Assembly (NCBI RefSeq): GCF_006494365.1
Contig: NZ_VHIP01000002.1
Coordinates: 310,001 to 374,000 of the forward strand
Origin: Aestuariibacter sp. GS-14
GTDB lineage: Bacteria; Pseudomonadota; Gammaproteobacteria; Enterobacterales; Alteromonadaceae
DNA: 64,000 nt
Reading direction: 5' to 3'
Below, piece after piece: positions 26,225 to 35,290 of the stretch. The notes beneath the pieces are model-generated. The model made no database searches and had not been told where the DNA came from. It saw nothing but the letters and a program-made list of their open reading frames with translations. A program made the translations under genes and the position numbers. Each line of letters starts with the position of its first letter. Position 1 is the first letter of the stretch.

Positions 26225-26397
26225 TAACGTCTCACTTTCATATTTGTAACATGTATCCAATGAATTAGCAGTGTTAAATACTTCCTGTGACATAACAAAT
26301 TCGTTGTGCCGATGGCGCCTATTGCGGTCACGGATGAATGCTTTTTCTATTAAATACAAACCATTAGGTTTAATTATTAGCAGTGCTAAACAACAAA

Positions 26398-26421
26398 ATC
26401 CCTGCTAAACAAAGCAGGGAT
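26398..26421 (-). terminator. Terminator between TonB receptor 3 and the cupin
   Basis: On the minus strand ATCCCTGCT / AGCAGGGAT form a 9-bp stem with a six-base loop followed by a T-rich stretch. It should end or attenuate receptor 3 transcription before the cupin operon. Confidence 0.8.
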
Positions 26422-26441
26422 ATTGTTGATGTTTATGTTGG

Positions 26442-28877
26442 TTAAAAATTAACTGTGGCTCTGATGCCGTAGGTCATATCCAATCCGTATTGACCCATCG
26501 CTACGCCTAGCAGAGGACTTTGCGTTGAGGTCAGGCGATACTTATCCTCGAGATTGTGAGCAAAAATACCCACATTCCATTTGCCATCACTGTCTTCCAG
26601 TGTGACATTCAGATTGGTTGTTGAATACGCCGCAATATTCTCATGTGCCAGGTTGTTAAATCCTGACACCTGATCGTCCTGCCAGCGGGTATCCAGGGCC
26701 AGTACCAGGTTCATGGTGTTAAAGGGCACCACATGCTCAATACCAAGTTGATAGGACCATTCAGGAGAGTAGATTGACTGACTACCTGAGCAATCAAATT
26801 CCATTACCGGCGTACCGTCATCCAATGCGCCAACGACTTCCATTGGACAGTTGATATTGTGACGGGGCGGCGACGTGGTAAATTTCAGATCGTCGTAAGT
26901 CGCTTTCAAATATTGCACTTTAGCGGTAATCGTGGTGTTTTCAGTAGCACGCCACAACGCATCGATATCAAAGCCCTTATTGGTAGAAGCACCTACGTTG
27001 GTGGTGGTGTTTTCCAGCACGTTTTGCGCATTTACGTTGAAATAAGAAATCTGCTGATCGGTGTAATCCCAGTAAAACGTTTCAATATTCAACTGCAGTG
27101 AACCGTCCAGAAGCATGTTGTTGGCCCCCAGCGTATAGGCTTTAATATACTCTGCCTCATAGGGGTCGTTAGTTGCAGGCTGTAAGCCTCCGGAACGATA
27201 GCCGGTAGAGTAGGTTAAATACAGCATCGAGTCGGCTGACACATCCCATTCATAAGAAATCTTGAAGGTAGGCTCACTGTCGGAGTACGACGTATCCGTT
27301 TGGTTTATTGCGTGAAGAACCTGCCCAATGCCATTGTCCAGCGGGATCAAATAGCCAGGAGGAATGGGAATGACGTTACTCGCCCAACCGTTATCAATCA
27401 ACCATTGTGTGGCTTGTTCCGGCGTATCCAGAGTGGGGTAGTGCGGCAAATTACCTTCGATGTGGCAGCCTTGCGCAAATGACGCGGGCGGTGTGATCAG
27501 CGCTGGTGGTAAACCGCCACAGAATGTAATGAAGTTATTCATTTCGCCCGTGAGTTCTTTGTCGTCCTTAGTAAAACGAGCACCACCGATTAAACGCATT
27601 TCTTCATTGATATGGAAAGTCAGTTCGCCAAATACGGCCTTTGATGTACCGCTAGACGTGTAGTCTTGTAGTGGCAGAACAAATTCCTGATTAAACGTGT
27701 TATTACCAATTAAGTCTTCGTCGAAATAGTACACGCCGGCAATGTAATCAATATCATCGCCTATCATGCCAGCAAATCGCAGTTCGGCAGAACGTTGCTC
27801 AGCCGTGTTTTGCCACCATCCGTAATTAAAGCCAGGCCCAACGAAGCGCGAATCTTGTTCTGACTTGCGCCAGGCCGGAATGAAGGTCATGGTAAAGTCT
27901 TCACCGCGGTATATCAGTTCTGCGTTTAAACCTTTCAGAGTGGCATCGGTGTATAATTCATCGCCGTCAATAGCATTTAAGAAGCCAAAGCCAGGCGCGG
28001 AGAGTACCGTGTTGCGATACGCATTTGACGCGTCCGATGCGGGTCCTTCCGTCACATCCAATCCACTTGGAATGTAATTGAAGTCAGGATCGTAAGCGCC
28101 CATTGGCTGCGTGTTGAAACCCACGCCACCAATGTCTGTCATGTCACCGGCAATCCGCAGGCTCCATTCATCACTAAACTCATGAAGATACTGCACGCGC
28201 ACGGTAGTGCGATCATCATCATTGGTGCCATCTTTATTGATGCCATCCCGGGATATCTTGTTTGCCGCAATGCGAATAGCACTGTTTTTCGTGACCGGCA
28301 GGTTAATCGCGCCACTGATGTTGCTTGCGCCATAATTTCCCAGTAATCCGGAGACAAACCCTGATGTTTCTTCAAGTTTAGGTTTTACCGGTACCAGGTT
28401 TAACACACCGCCAGTGGCATTTTTGCCGTAGAGTGTACCTTGTGGCCCTTTCAGCACTTCTACACGCGCTAAATCAAAAAAGCCACCAATCGCTGTAGCG
28501 CTGCCTCTGGCCAGGGCTACCCCGTCGTATGTCAGGATAATTGCGGGATCCAGGTAATTGTTATTGGACTTGTTCCCCACACCGCGCATGTATACCTGGG
28601 AGGAAATACCACCGCCATTCGTGATTGTCAGGGCTGGGACCAGTGCGGCAAGTTCTGCGGCGCTGGTAATATTTTCTTTAGCCAGGCGATCAGCACTGAT
28701 GGCATCAATGGCCATACCGGTTTCCTGTAGCGATTGTTCCTTAAAATTAGCGGTAACAATGATTTGCTCAACGTCTGTGGCTTTGCTTTCTTTGGGGCTT
28801 TCTTCCTGGGCTGCTGCAATTACTGAATGAGTGAGTAATGCTACAGCTACCGATGCTGACAAGTGATTTAGCTTCAT
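26442..28877 (-). CDS. TonB-dependent outer-membrane receptor 3
   Basis: The start at ATG 28877 has AGGA seven bases before it; an ATG at 28892 is in frame but less well placed. The roughly 811-residue protein has a signal peptide, TonB-box-like VEQIIVTANFKEQ, a plug with MRGVGNKSNNNYLDP and VEVLKGPQGTLYGKNATGG, and a barrel ending RATVNF. Two cysteine pairs occur in barrel loops (CGGLPP...CHIEG and NCPMEV...DCSG). It heads the minus-strand set with cupin, FAD enzyme and MFS 2, although a terminator follows it. Confidence 0.93.
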   Translation of the reverse strand: MKLNHLSASVAVALLTHSVIAAAQEESPKESKATDVEQIIVTANFKEQSLQETGMAIDAISADRLAKENITSAAELAALVPALTITNGGGISSQVYMRGVGNKSNNNYLDPAIILTYDGVALARGSATAIGGFFDLARVEVLKGPQGTLYGKNATGGVLNLVPVKPKLEETSGFVSGLLGNYGASNISGAINLPVTKNSAIRIAANKISRDGINKDGTNDDDRTTVRVQYLHEFSDEWSLRIAGDMTDIGGVGFNTQPMGAYDPDFNYIPSGLDVTEGPASDASNAYRNTVLSAPGFGFLNAIDGDELYTDATLKGLNAELIYRGEDFTMTFIPAWRKSEQDSRFVGPGFNYGWWQNTAEQRSAELRFAGMIGDDIDYIAGVYYFDEDLIGNNTFNQEFVLPLQDYTSSGTSKAVFGELTFHINEEMRLIGGARFTKDDKELTGEMNNFITFCGGLPPALITPPASFAQGCHIEGNLPHYPTLDTPEQATQWLIDNGWASNVIPIPPGYLIPLDNGIGQVLHAINQTDTSYSDSEPTFKISYEWDVSADSMLYLTYSTGYRSGGLQPATNDPYEAEYIKAYTLGANNMLLDGSLQLNIETFYWDYTDQQISYFNVNAQNVLENTTTNVGASTNKGFDIDALWRATENTTITAKVQYLKATYDDLKFTTSPPRHNINCPMEVVGALDDGTPVMEFDCSGSQSIYSPEWSYQLGIEHVVPFNTMNLVLALDTRWQDDQVSGFNNLAHENIAAYSTTNLNVTLEDSDGKWNVGIFAHNLEDKYRLTSTQSPLLGVAMGQYGLDMTYGIRATVNF

Positions 28878-29248
28878 AGTGTTTTCCTGCATTGAAATAC
28901 ATTACCGTGGTGATGGACATTATTATTGTTAGCTGACGACACATAGTTTGAAGATGCGCCGGCGGCGAGTTGTCCTTATTGACGCCGACATTGCGGCGTT
29001 TCCCCACGCGTTTGAATAAATTGTTTACACAATATTCACAACCGAAAAGCTAAAGCAGTTAACAATATTTTAAAAATTTGTAGTTCGGATAGCGGCTATT
29101 TGTATCTGCGATAAGTGTTTAAATTAATGGGCTATAGCGGCATATCGCCTGTGCGGATTGGCGCTATTTATAAATCGGATTGTTAAAATAATGTATGGAG
29201 GCAAGCGCTTTGGTAATGTGAGCTAAACGAGATTATCTAAGGTTAACT
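28878..29248. other. Divergent intergenic region, TonB receptor 3 / SDR C
   Basis: About 370 non-coding bases separate two divergent units. It contains a GC-rich stretch near 28959-29010, TTGTTTACACAA (29016-29027), AT-rich sequence, and the LacI-like AAGCGCTTTG at 29203-29212. Promoters for both sides are expected here, but no clear -35/-10 pair can be chosen by eye. Confidence 0.6.
29203..29212. promoter_or_regulatory. LacI-type half-palindrome upstream of SDR C
   Basis: AAGCGCTTTG, identical to 14913-14922, 37 bases before the SDR C start. The CG-centred palindrome AAGCGCTT is of LacI type. Two copies upstream of separate catabolic genes suggest a shared regulator. Confidence 0.4.
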
Positions 29249-30043
29249 ATGCAACAACATAATGAACATGCACTTAAAAAAGGTGACAGGCTACAAGGCA
29301 AAGTGGCGTTGGTATCGGGTATTGGTAGCGGTATCGGCAAAGGCTGTGCGTTAATGTTCGCCAGGCAGGGCGCTACAGTAGTGGGTACCGATCTCAATGC
29401 AGAAGCGGCTCGCAAAACGGTGTCTGAAGCAGCATTAGAGGGCTTAACACTCCATTTTTCTGAGGCGGTAGATTTAACGAATGAACAGCAAGTAAATGCA
29501 TTGATTAACGGGGTAGTGAAAGAACACGGTTCCCTGCATATACTACTTAATGCGGCGGCAACCGCCGTGTTTAAGTGGATTGAAGATTTAGATTACGCCG
29601 AATGGCAACTCACGTTGCGGGCAGAGCTCGACTCTGTTTTTCTGGTGTGTAAAGCGGCCTGGCCCCATTTGAAAGCCAGTGGAGCCGGTTCCATTATTAA
29701 CTTTGCTTCCGCTAACGCCTATATGGCGTTGGATGGCTCACCGGCGCTGGCGCATTGCGCTGGCAAGGGCGGCGTACTTGCATTAACTCGTCAGCTTGCC
29801 ATGGAAGGGGGGCCGTTTCAGTTACGAGCGAATACTATTTCCCCAGGCTTGATAGTCACCGGTGCAACCGCCCCCGTTATTGAACAGCCAGGATTTCTTG
29901 ATGCGGTAATGGCGAAGAATATGTTGAAGCGGCTGGGGCAGCCGGAAGACATTGCCTGGTGTGCGGTGTACCTTGCCAGTGATGAGGCCAGTTTTGTTAC
30001 CGGAGCGGATTTCTCGGTTGATGCGGGTGCTATCGCCTGGTAA
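29249..30043 (+). CDS. SDR-family protein C with His in place of catalytic Tyr
   Basis: A 264-residue SDR with an intact cofactor motif (VSGIGSGIG, residues 22-30), Asp in GTDLN and NAAA. The active site reads AHCAGK: His169 stands where YxxxK normally has Tyr, while Ser154 and Lys173 are retained. The bases (gcg cat tgc gct ggc aag) leave no doubt about the substitution. The rest of the fold, including LTRQLAMEGGPF and NTISPGLI, is regular, so this is probably an SDR subgroup with altered chemistry rather than a decayed gene. It stands alone on the plus strand opposite TonB receptor 3 and ends in a terminator. Confidence 0.88.
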   Translation: MQQHNEHALKKGDRLQGKVALVSGIGSGIGKGCALMFARQGATVVGTDLNAEAARKTVSEAALEGLTLHFSEAVDLTNEQQVNALINGVVKEHGSLHILLNAAATAVFKWIEDLDYAEWQLTLRAELDSVFLVCKAAWPHLKASGAGSIINFASANAYMALDGSPALAHCAGKGGVLALTRQLAMEGGPFQLRANTISPGLIVTGATAPVIEQPGFLDAVMAKNMLKRLGQPEDIAWCAVYLASDEASFVTGADFSVDAGAIAW

Positions 30044-30062
30044 ATATATTGAAAATACTAAA

Positions 30063-30087
30063 AAAGGGATGACATGTTCATCCCTTT
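30063..30087. terminator. Bidirectional terminator between SDR C and VOC gene
   Basis: AAAGGGATGA / TCATCCCTTT with a five-base loop; A and T runs on the two sides allow use by both convergent units. Confidence 0.85.
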
Positions 30088-30118
30088 ATATTTATGCCTT
30101 TTTAGAGAACGATCGTCG

Positions 30119-30538
30119 TTACGATGGCCTGCTTTCTTCCACAAATTCTATCAGGTTGCCCGCGCAATCGCGGATAAAGCAGCCTTTACCAAATTTCTCG
30201 CGCACTACAAAAGCAACGTCAGCCCGCTTTGCTTCCATTACTGCTAAAAACGCATCCAAATCCTCAACAATAAACGCCACGTGCTTGTTTCCGTGTGTTT
30301 TTACATCTGAAGGAGGGTGGCGACGTTCTTCTGGCAATGGCGCGGCGCCTGCTACTTCGAATATCTCAAAGCGCAGTGGGCCGCGTTTTACCATGGCAAC
30401 ATGGGCATTGGCTGCTTCGATGAAAAAGCGTCGTTCCAGTTCAAATCCCAGGGTGTTGCCATACCAGGCAATTGCTGCGTCCAGATCCGGTACGCTCACG
30501 CCACCATGATGAAATGATAATTCAGGTATTGTCGTCAT
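30119..30538 (-). CDS. VOC-family (glyoxalase/dioxygenase-like) protein
   Basis: A 139-residue protein with two betaalphabetabetabeta modules. The first starts LSFHHGGVSVPDLDAAIAWYGNTLGFEL, the second KHVAFIVEDLDAFLAVM and ends GCFIRDCAGNLIEFVE. His in FHHGG, Glu in RFEIFE, His in KHVAF and Glu in LIEFVE are candidate metal ligands. Such small VOC proteins include lactoylglutathione lyases, epimerases and small dioxygenases. It is the last gene of the minus-strand operon 34032-30119. Confidence 0.85.
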   Translation of the reverse strand: MTTIPELSFHHGGVSVPDLDAAIAWYGNTLGFELERRFFIEAANAHVAMVKRGPLRFEIFEVAGAAPLPEERRHPPSDVKTHGNKHVAFIVEDLDAFLAVMEAKRADVAFVVREKFGKGCFIRDCAGNLIEFVEESRPS

Positions 30539-30569
30539 CGCTTATCCTATTTTTGCGGTTCAGCGGTTA

Positions 30570-31343
30570 TCATTCTGCGGTCCAACCGCCATCCACCACC
30601 ATACTGGTGCCGGTCATCAGGGTTGAAGCCTCACTGGCCAGAAAGACTGCTGCTCCCATTAAATCCTGTACGTTACCGATACGGCCAATTTTTATTTTTT
30701 CCAGCACGGAGGCTAAAAAGGCTTTATCTTCAAAAAATGGTTTCGTAAGGGGCGTTTCAATAAAGGTAGGCGCAATGGTATTGGAGCGAATGCCGTACTT
30801 GGCCAAATCCAGTGCGAAAGCTTTATTCATACCTTCCAATGCCCACTTCGACGCGCAATATAATGAGCGGTTAGGTCCGCCCACATGGCCCATTTGTGAA
30901 CCAATGTGGATCAGTGAGCCTTTAATATCAGCCGCAATCATTTTTTTTACACAGGCCTGAGCGACGAAGAATGCGCTTTTCAGATTTAAGTCTAATACCG
31001 CATCATAATCATCCTGACTGACTTCCATCATGGGTTTGGGGCGGTTAGTGCCCGCATTATTCACCAAAATATGGAACGCATTACGCTCTTCAAAAAAGCG
31101 TGCTACGTCAGCCAGATTGCTGACATCCAGCGTGACAGCGCTTGCGCGACCGCCATTGGCATTAATCGCGTCAGCGACGGCGGTAATTTCGCCCTCGCTG
31201 CGCGCCACCAGAGTAACCTCGGCTCCCATTTCTGCGAATCCGGCAGCAATGGCAGAGCCAATACCACGGCCTGCGCCGGTGACAATGGCGCGTTTCCCCG
31301 ACAGGCTAAAACTTGGCATTGCCGGAAGCTCGACAGTACTCAT
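30570..31343 (-). CDS. SDR-family oxidoreductase D
   Basis: ATG 31343 with AAGGAG seven bases before it is the start; the frame is open to 31493 but the upstream part overlaps the HisD-like gene. The 257-residue protein has VTGAGRGIG, NNAGTNRP, catalytic Ser in HIGSQMGHVGG and YCASK, and an ordinary SDR C terminus. It follows the HisD-like dehydrogenase by ten bases, so the two dehydrogenases probably act one after the other on an alcohol or sugar-derived substrate. Confidence 0.92.
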   Translation of the reverse strand: MSTVELPAMPSFSLSGKRAIVTGAGRGIGSAIAAGFAEMGAEVTLVARSEGEITAVADAINANGGRASAVTLDVSNLADVARFFEERNAFHILVNNAGTNRPKPMMEVSQDDYDAVLDLNLKSAFFVAQACVKKMIAADIKGSLIHIGSQMGHVGGPNRSLYCASKWALEGMNKAFALDLAKYGIRSNTIAPTFIETPLTKPFFEDKAFLASVLEKIKIGRIGNVQDLMGAAVFLASEASTLMTGTSMVVDGGWTAE

Positions 31344-31353
31344 GGTGTTCTCC

Positions 31354-32682
31354 TTATGCCTTCGTTTTATCGCTGGGTGTGGCAGTGCCTGCGTAGGGAA
31401 CATCGCGTTTCCCATAGCGACGAACACGTAAATTCGCTTGCTCACCATGACCGGCGAAACCTTCAAGGCCACACAAACGTGAACAATATTCACCTACCAG
31501 TGCTGAAGCAGCATCCGTTGTTACTTTTTGGTAAGTGCAGGTTTTCAGGAATTTGCCAACCCACAAACCACCAGTGTAACGCGCTGATTTCTTGGTTGGC
31601 AGCGTGTGATTGGTACCAATTGCTTTGTCACCATAGGCAACGTTAGTGCGCGGGCCAAGGAATAAAGCACCATAGTTCGTCATATTATTCCGGAAGTAAT
31701 CAGGATCCTGAGTCATGACCTGCACATGTTCACTGGCGATCTCATCGGCAATTTGTACCATCTCTTCGTAGCTGTCGGCTACGATTACTTCACCAAAGGT
31801 CTCCCAGGCTTTGCGGGCATGTTCTGCAGTTGGCAGAATGTTCAGCAGGCGTTCAATCTCTGCCATGGTTTCGCGCGCCAGTTTTTCAGAGTTGGTCAGC
31901 AGTACTCCCGGGCTATCCGGACCGTGTTCTACCTGACCCAGAATATCCGTTGCACACATTTCGCCGTCTACTGATTCATCAGCAATGATAAGGGTTTCAG
32001 TAGGACCTGCGAATAAGTCTATGCCCACGCGACCGTATAGCTGACGCTTGGCTTCGGCAACGAATGCGTTGCCCGGGCCCACTAGAATATCAACGGGTGA
32101 AATCGACTCTGTACCCAGCGCCATTGCCCCAACAGCCTGAATACCACCTAATGCATAGATTGCATCAGCACCGGCCAGGGCCTGTGCGGCAACGATAGCT
32201 GGCGCAGGCTTTCCTTTAAACGGCGGTGCACAGGTAATAACGCGAGGAACGCCAGCCACTTTGGCCGTAATGACCGACATGTGGGCTGATGCTAACAGCG
32301 GATACTTACCACCGGGTACATAACATCCTGCCGCATTCACCGGTATATTTTTATGTCCAAGAATAACGCCAGGCAGGGTTTCTACTTCAACGTCTTTCAT
32401 GGAATCGCGCTGAATCTGAGCAAAGTTGCGCACCTGAGTTTGGGCAAACTCGATATCTTTTAAATCCTGTGGTGACAATGTATCGATACACGCCTGAATT
32501 TCAGCATCGGTCAGGCGGTAATCTTCGCGATCCCAGTTGTCAAACTTGATTGATAGTTCACGAATTGCGGCGTCTCCACGGGCTTCAATATCTGCCAGTG
32601 TGCCTTCAACTATGTCGCGTACTTTGCGATCGGCGTCTTTTTTAAATTCAGCGGCGGCGCCGCGTTTTAGCCAGGTTGCCAT
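31354..32682 (-). CDS. Histidinol-dehydrogenase-family enzyme (HpsN-like)
   Basis: A 442-residue HisD-fold protein. The Zn-site Gln and His ([13 protein letters not shown]), the catalytic Glu-His pair (IASEHVQV), the Asp and GTNHTLPT motif and the terminal His ([15 protein letters not shown]) are all present. No other his gene is nearby and the operon has LacI, SDR, VOC and ABM genes, so histidine synthesis is unlikely. HpsN (sulfopropanediol 3-dehydrogenase) is a known catabolic branch of this family, giving a two-step NAD-linked oxidation of a primary alcohol to an acid. No sulfolyase or DHPS transporter is seen, so the substrate is open. Confidence 0.87.
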   Translation of the reverse strand: MATWLKRGAAAEFKKDADRKVRDIVEGTLADIEARGDAAIRELSIKFDNWDREDYRLTDAEIQACIDTLSPQDLKDIEFAQTQVRNFAQIQRDSMKDVEVETLPGVILGHKNIPVNAAGCYVPGGKYPLLASAHMSVITAKVAGVPRVITCAPPFKGKPAPAIVAAQALAGADAIYALGGIQAVGAMALGTESISPVDILVGPGNAFVAEAKRQLYGRVGIDLFAGPTETLIIADESVDGEMCATDILGQVEHGPDSPGVLLTNSEKLARETMAEIERLLNILPTAEHARKAWETFGEVIVADSYEEMVQIADEIASEHVQVMTQDPDYFRNNMTNYGALFLGPRTNVAYGDKAIGTNHTLPTKKSARYTGGLWVGKFLKTCTYQKVTTDAASALVGEYCSRLCGLEGFAGHGEQANLRVRRYGKRDVPYAGTATPSDKTKA

Positions 32683-32719
32683 TTTCTTCTCCAGGGTTAA
32701 TGTAGGGTACAGAGCGCTA

Positions 32720-33730
32720 CTATTGAGTAGGGCTTGTACTGGATCTCATGATTAAGTTGCCTTTCACTACTGTGTGAATGGCGTCATATTGGTTTGATTG
32801 CGACAATACCCGCTCCACTGCCTGGGAAATCAGCGCATCAAGCGGTTGCGAGTAAGTCGTTATGTCATAGCCAGGCCAATGCGCATGTGGAATATCGTCA
32901 AAGCCTGCAATCCCAATGTCTGTGCCGGGTGTAAGAGAATACTCGTACCGCGCAACATCAATCGCAGCCATGGCCATATGGTCGTTTGCGCAAAATACGG
33001 CGTCGGGGCGCTGCGCCTGCTCAAGTAATTGCCGCATAGCCTGCATAGCACCCACTCGGTTAAAATGTCCAACAACCCGCATTGGCTTATCCCGGCCCAT
33101 TGCAATCAACGCGTCGGTAAACGCCAATTCGCGATCCCGGCTTGTGGAGGAAGTTTCGATACCGGCCATAAAGGCAATACGCTGATATCCTGCATCCACT
33201 AAATGTTGGGCGATTAACCTGGCACCATGATCGTTATCGCCGGTTACCGAACTGCAACACATTGCGTGACTGATGCGGTTAACAAAAACCACCGGTATAC
33301 CCGCAGCCTGACACTGCTCAGCCAGAGATGACGACAGGGTAGTGGCCATTAGGATCAGTGCATCAACCCGATAGTTGAGCATATCCTCAATCGATGTGTC
33401 GGCTTGCTGATTGGCTTCGTTTGTAAAAACCAGTGTTTTGTGACCATGCGTGTTCAATTGTTTCGACAAGGTTTCTAGCGCCAGTGGAAAAAACGGGTTT
33501 TCCATATTGCCCAGTACCACGCCAATCAGTTGCGAGCGCCCTCGTAATAAAGAGCGGGCCAGTTGATTTGGGCGGTAGCCCAATTCCTCAGCAGCAGCCA
33601 TCACTTTTGATCGCGTTTTACTCGATATGCTGGCACCGCTGGTAAACGCTCTGGATACCGCAGACTGGGACACGCCAGCAAGACGAGCGACGTCTGTGGC
33701 TGCTGGCACATTTTTAGCGCTGGTGCTCAT
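32720..33730 (-). CDS. LacI-family transcriptional regulator 2
   Basis: A 336-residue LacI/GalR protein. The helix-turn-helix is [22 protein letters not shown], hinge [18 protein letters not shown], then the effector domain ([49 protein letters not shown]). It is the second gene of the minus-strand operon, two bases after the ABM gene and 37 before the HisD-like gene. It therefore probably controls its own operon; candidate operators are the palindrome at 34178-34193 and the AAGCGCTT sites. Its ligand is likely a sugar or polyol-like compound, by family analogy. Confidence 0.93.
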   Translation of the reverse strand: MSTSAKNVPAATDVARLAGVSQSAVSRAFTSGASISSKTRSKVMAAAEELGYRPNQLARSLLRGRSQLIGVVLGNMENPFFPLALETLSKQLNTHGHKTLVFTNEANQQADTSIEDMLNYRVDALILMATTLSSSLAEQCQAAGIPVVFVNRISHAMCCSSVTGDNDHGARLIAQHLVDAGYQRIAFMAGIETSSTSRDRELAFTDALIAMGRDKPMRVVGHFNRVGAMQAMRQLLEQAQRPDAVFCANDHMAMAAIDVARYEYSLTPGTDIGIAGFDDIPHAHWPGYDITTYSQPLDALISQAVERVLSQSNQYDAIHTVVKGNLIMRSSTSPTQ

Positions 33731-33732
33731 TG

Positions 33733-34032
33733 TTAGAATCCGGTTACTGCCAGAGCAAGGTGGTATACTTTGGGAGGCTCGGTGAAAAAGGGGCCTGCCA
33801 GAGAACGCCAGGCCTGAAACCCCGCCGATTCACGGAATGTCACCATGTGCGCTTCTACATTGTCCCACGCAACAATCAAGCGATATTGCCCAGGGTGTTC
33901 TATGACTTTTTCAAGTCGCATGCCATGACAACCCTCTGCAGCTTGGAAGTGTGGTGCGGCCTCTTTAACTGCCTGTTCAAATGCACTCATATCTTGTGAC
34001 GCAACTGTCAGTTCAGCGACTTCGTGAATCAT
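33733..34032 (-). CDS. ABM-domain (YgiN-like) monooxygenase
   Basis: A 99-residue protein with the antibiotic-biosynthesis-monooxygenase fold (AELTVASQDMSAFEQAVKEAAPHFQAAEGCHGMRLE, and W in LIVAWDNVEAHM). Members are cofactor-free quinol/aromatic monooxygenases or heme-binding proteins. It heads the operon that continues with LacI 2, the HisD-like enzyme, SDR D and the VOC gene. Its presence favours an aromatic or quinone-type intermediate, but small ABM proteins are functionally mixed. Confidence 0.82.
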   Translation of the reverse strand: MIHEVAELTVASQDMSAFEQAVKEAAPHFQAAEGCHGMRLEKVIEHPGQYRLIVAWDNVEAHMVTFRESAGFQAWRSLAGPFFTEPPKVYHLALAVTGF

Positions 34033-34177
34033 GTTTTCTCCCCGTCTTTTACGTACAAAAAATTAACATTCTATGAAAGTGTTTAGGTTGTGCTTTGCCT
34101 TGCTATTTAGCATAGGGAATTGTCGGTATACCTAAAAATAACTTTCTAAAACAAGGGTTAATCTGCTTTTTGCTGTA

Positions 34178-34193
34178 TTGCATAGCTATGCAA
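34178..34193. promoter_or_regulatory. Perfect 16-bp palindrome in divergent region
   Basis: TTGCATAGCTATGCAA is a perfect 16-bp palindrome, between the ABM-LacI 2 operon (start 34032) and the DenD-like gene (start 34352). It could be an operator serving both directions. LacI regulator 2 is the nearest candidate, although the AGCT centre is not the usual CG. Confidence 0.6.
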
Positions 34194-34351
34194 AATAGTG
34201 CGGTAGTGATGTCATTCTGTCAATTAACGAGGGGCGTAAATCGCATCGCAATTATTAATAATTTGTATCGGTAAAACGAATAAGGCATACGCACAGAGGG
34301 CGTTTATGATAGTGAACAGTTAATCAGACAGTGAAAATGGCAGGAGTAAAT

Positions 34352-35290
34352 ATGAAGCGGGTGATCGTAACTGGAGCGGGTGGTTTTGTTGGAAGACAAC
34401 TGTGCCAGATACTGGCGGAACAAACTGACTGGCATCTCGTTCTCATCGATAATGTTCTCTCGCACATTTCACTGCCTGCAAACCGTGTTACCCTGATTGA
34501 GAAAGGATTGCAGGATGAGGGCGTTCTCAACGACGCATTTGCGATTCCCTGTGATATTTTGTTCCATCTCGCCGCCGTTCCTGGTGGTGCCGCCGAGCAA
34601 GATCCCGCATTGTCTAAAACGGTAAACCTGGATGCAACTCTGGCTATGTTCGAGCGCGCTGCCGAACAGGATAATTGCCCGCGTATTGTGTTCACCAGTA
34701 CCATTGCTGTGCTAGGAGCCCCAATGCCAGAGGTGGTGGACGATGCAAGCCCAATTGTACCTGCTATGACATACGGTGCGCACAAGGCCATGATTGAACT
34801 GGCTTTGGCAGATTTAACCCGCAGGGGGCTGGTTGACTCTGTTAGCGTGCGTCTTCCAGGTATTATTGCCCGTCCGTTGGCTAAAAATGGCTTAAAATCG
34901 GCGTTTTTGAGCAATGTGTTCCATCTGCTGGCGAGTAAAGAGCCCTTTGTGTCACCAGTATCTCAACAAGCAACAATGTGGTTAATGTCGGTCCAGCAAT
35001 GTGCAAAAAATCTCTATCATGCCAGTTTGTTAGACAGTGCACTCATGCCAGTGAGCCGGGTGGTAACGCTGCCAGCACTCAGAGTTGGAATGACTGAATT
35101 GGTGAAAGAGATCGTTGAACAATCCGGCTCAAATATGTCGTTAGTGAGCTGGCAACCGGATCCTGGGCTGGAAGCGGGTTTTGGCAAGCAGCCGCCTTTA
35201 TTTACACCCGCTGCCGAAAAAGCGGGTTTCGAGCGAGACAACTCGCTAAGTGTGCTGGTGGCAAACGGGTTAGCGTTAACAGCTCGCTGA
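34352..35290 (+). CDS. Extended SDR, D-erythronate-dehydrogenase-like
   Basis: The start at ATG 34352 has AGGAG five bases upstream; GTG 34331 and ATG 34337 are in frame but poorer. The 312-residue extended SDR has VTGAGGFVG at the N terminus, catalytic Thr/Ser region (FTSTIAVLG) and TYGAHK as the YxxxK motif. The stretch MTYGAHKAMIELALADLTRRGLVD resembles DenD, which oxidises D-erythronate in four-carbon acid-sugar catabolism. No kinase or isomerase partners of that pathway are adjacent, so the substrate may be another hydroxy-acid. Confidence 0.85.
   Translation: MKRVIVTGAGGFVGRQLCQILAEQTDWHLVLIDNVLSHISLPANRVTLIEKGLQDEGVLNDAFAIPCDILFHLAAVPGGAAEQDPALSKTVNLDATLAMFERAAEQDNCPRIVFTSTIAVLGAPMPEVVDDASPIVPAMTYGAHKAMIELALADLTRRGLVDSVSVRLPGIIARPLAKNGLKSAFLSNVFHLLASKEPFVSPVSQQATMWLMSVQQCAKNLYHASLLDSALMPVSRVVTLPALRVGMTELVKEIVEQSGSNMSLVSWQPDPGLEAGFGKQPPLFTPAAEKAGFERDNSLSVLVANGLALTAR

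Noticed and set aside
16329-29112. Shared word TGTATCTGCG upstream of the dioxygenase operon and in the SDR C upstream region
   Set aside because: Only two non-palindromic copies with no consistent distance to a start; chance is likely.
31354-32682. Biosynthetic histidinol dehydrogenase (hisD)
   Set aside because: No other his genes are near, and the operon with LacI, SDR, VOC and ABM genes points to catabolism.
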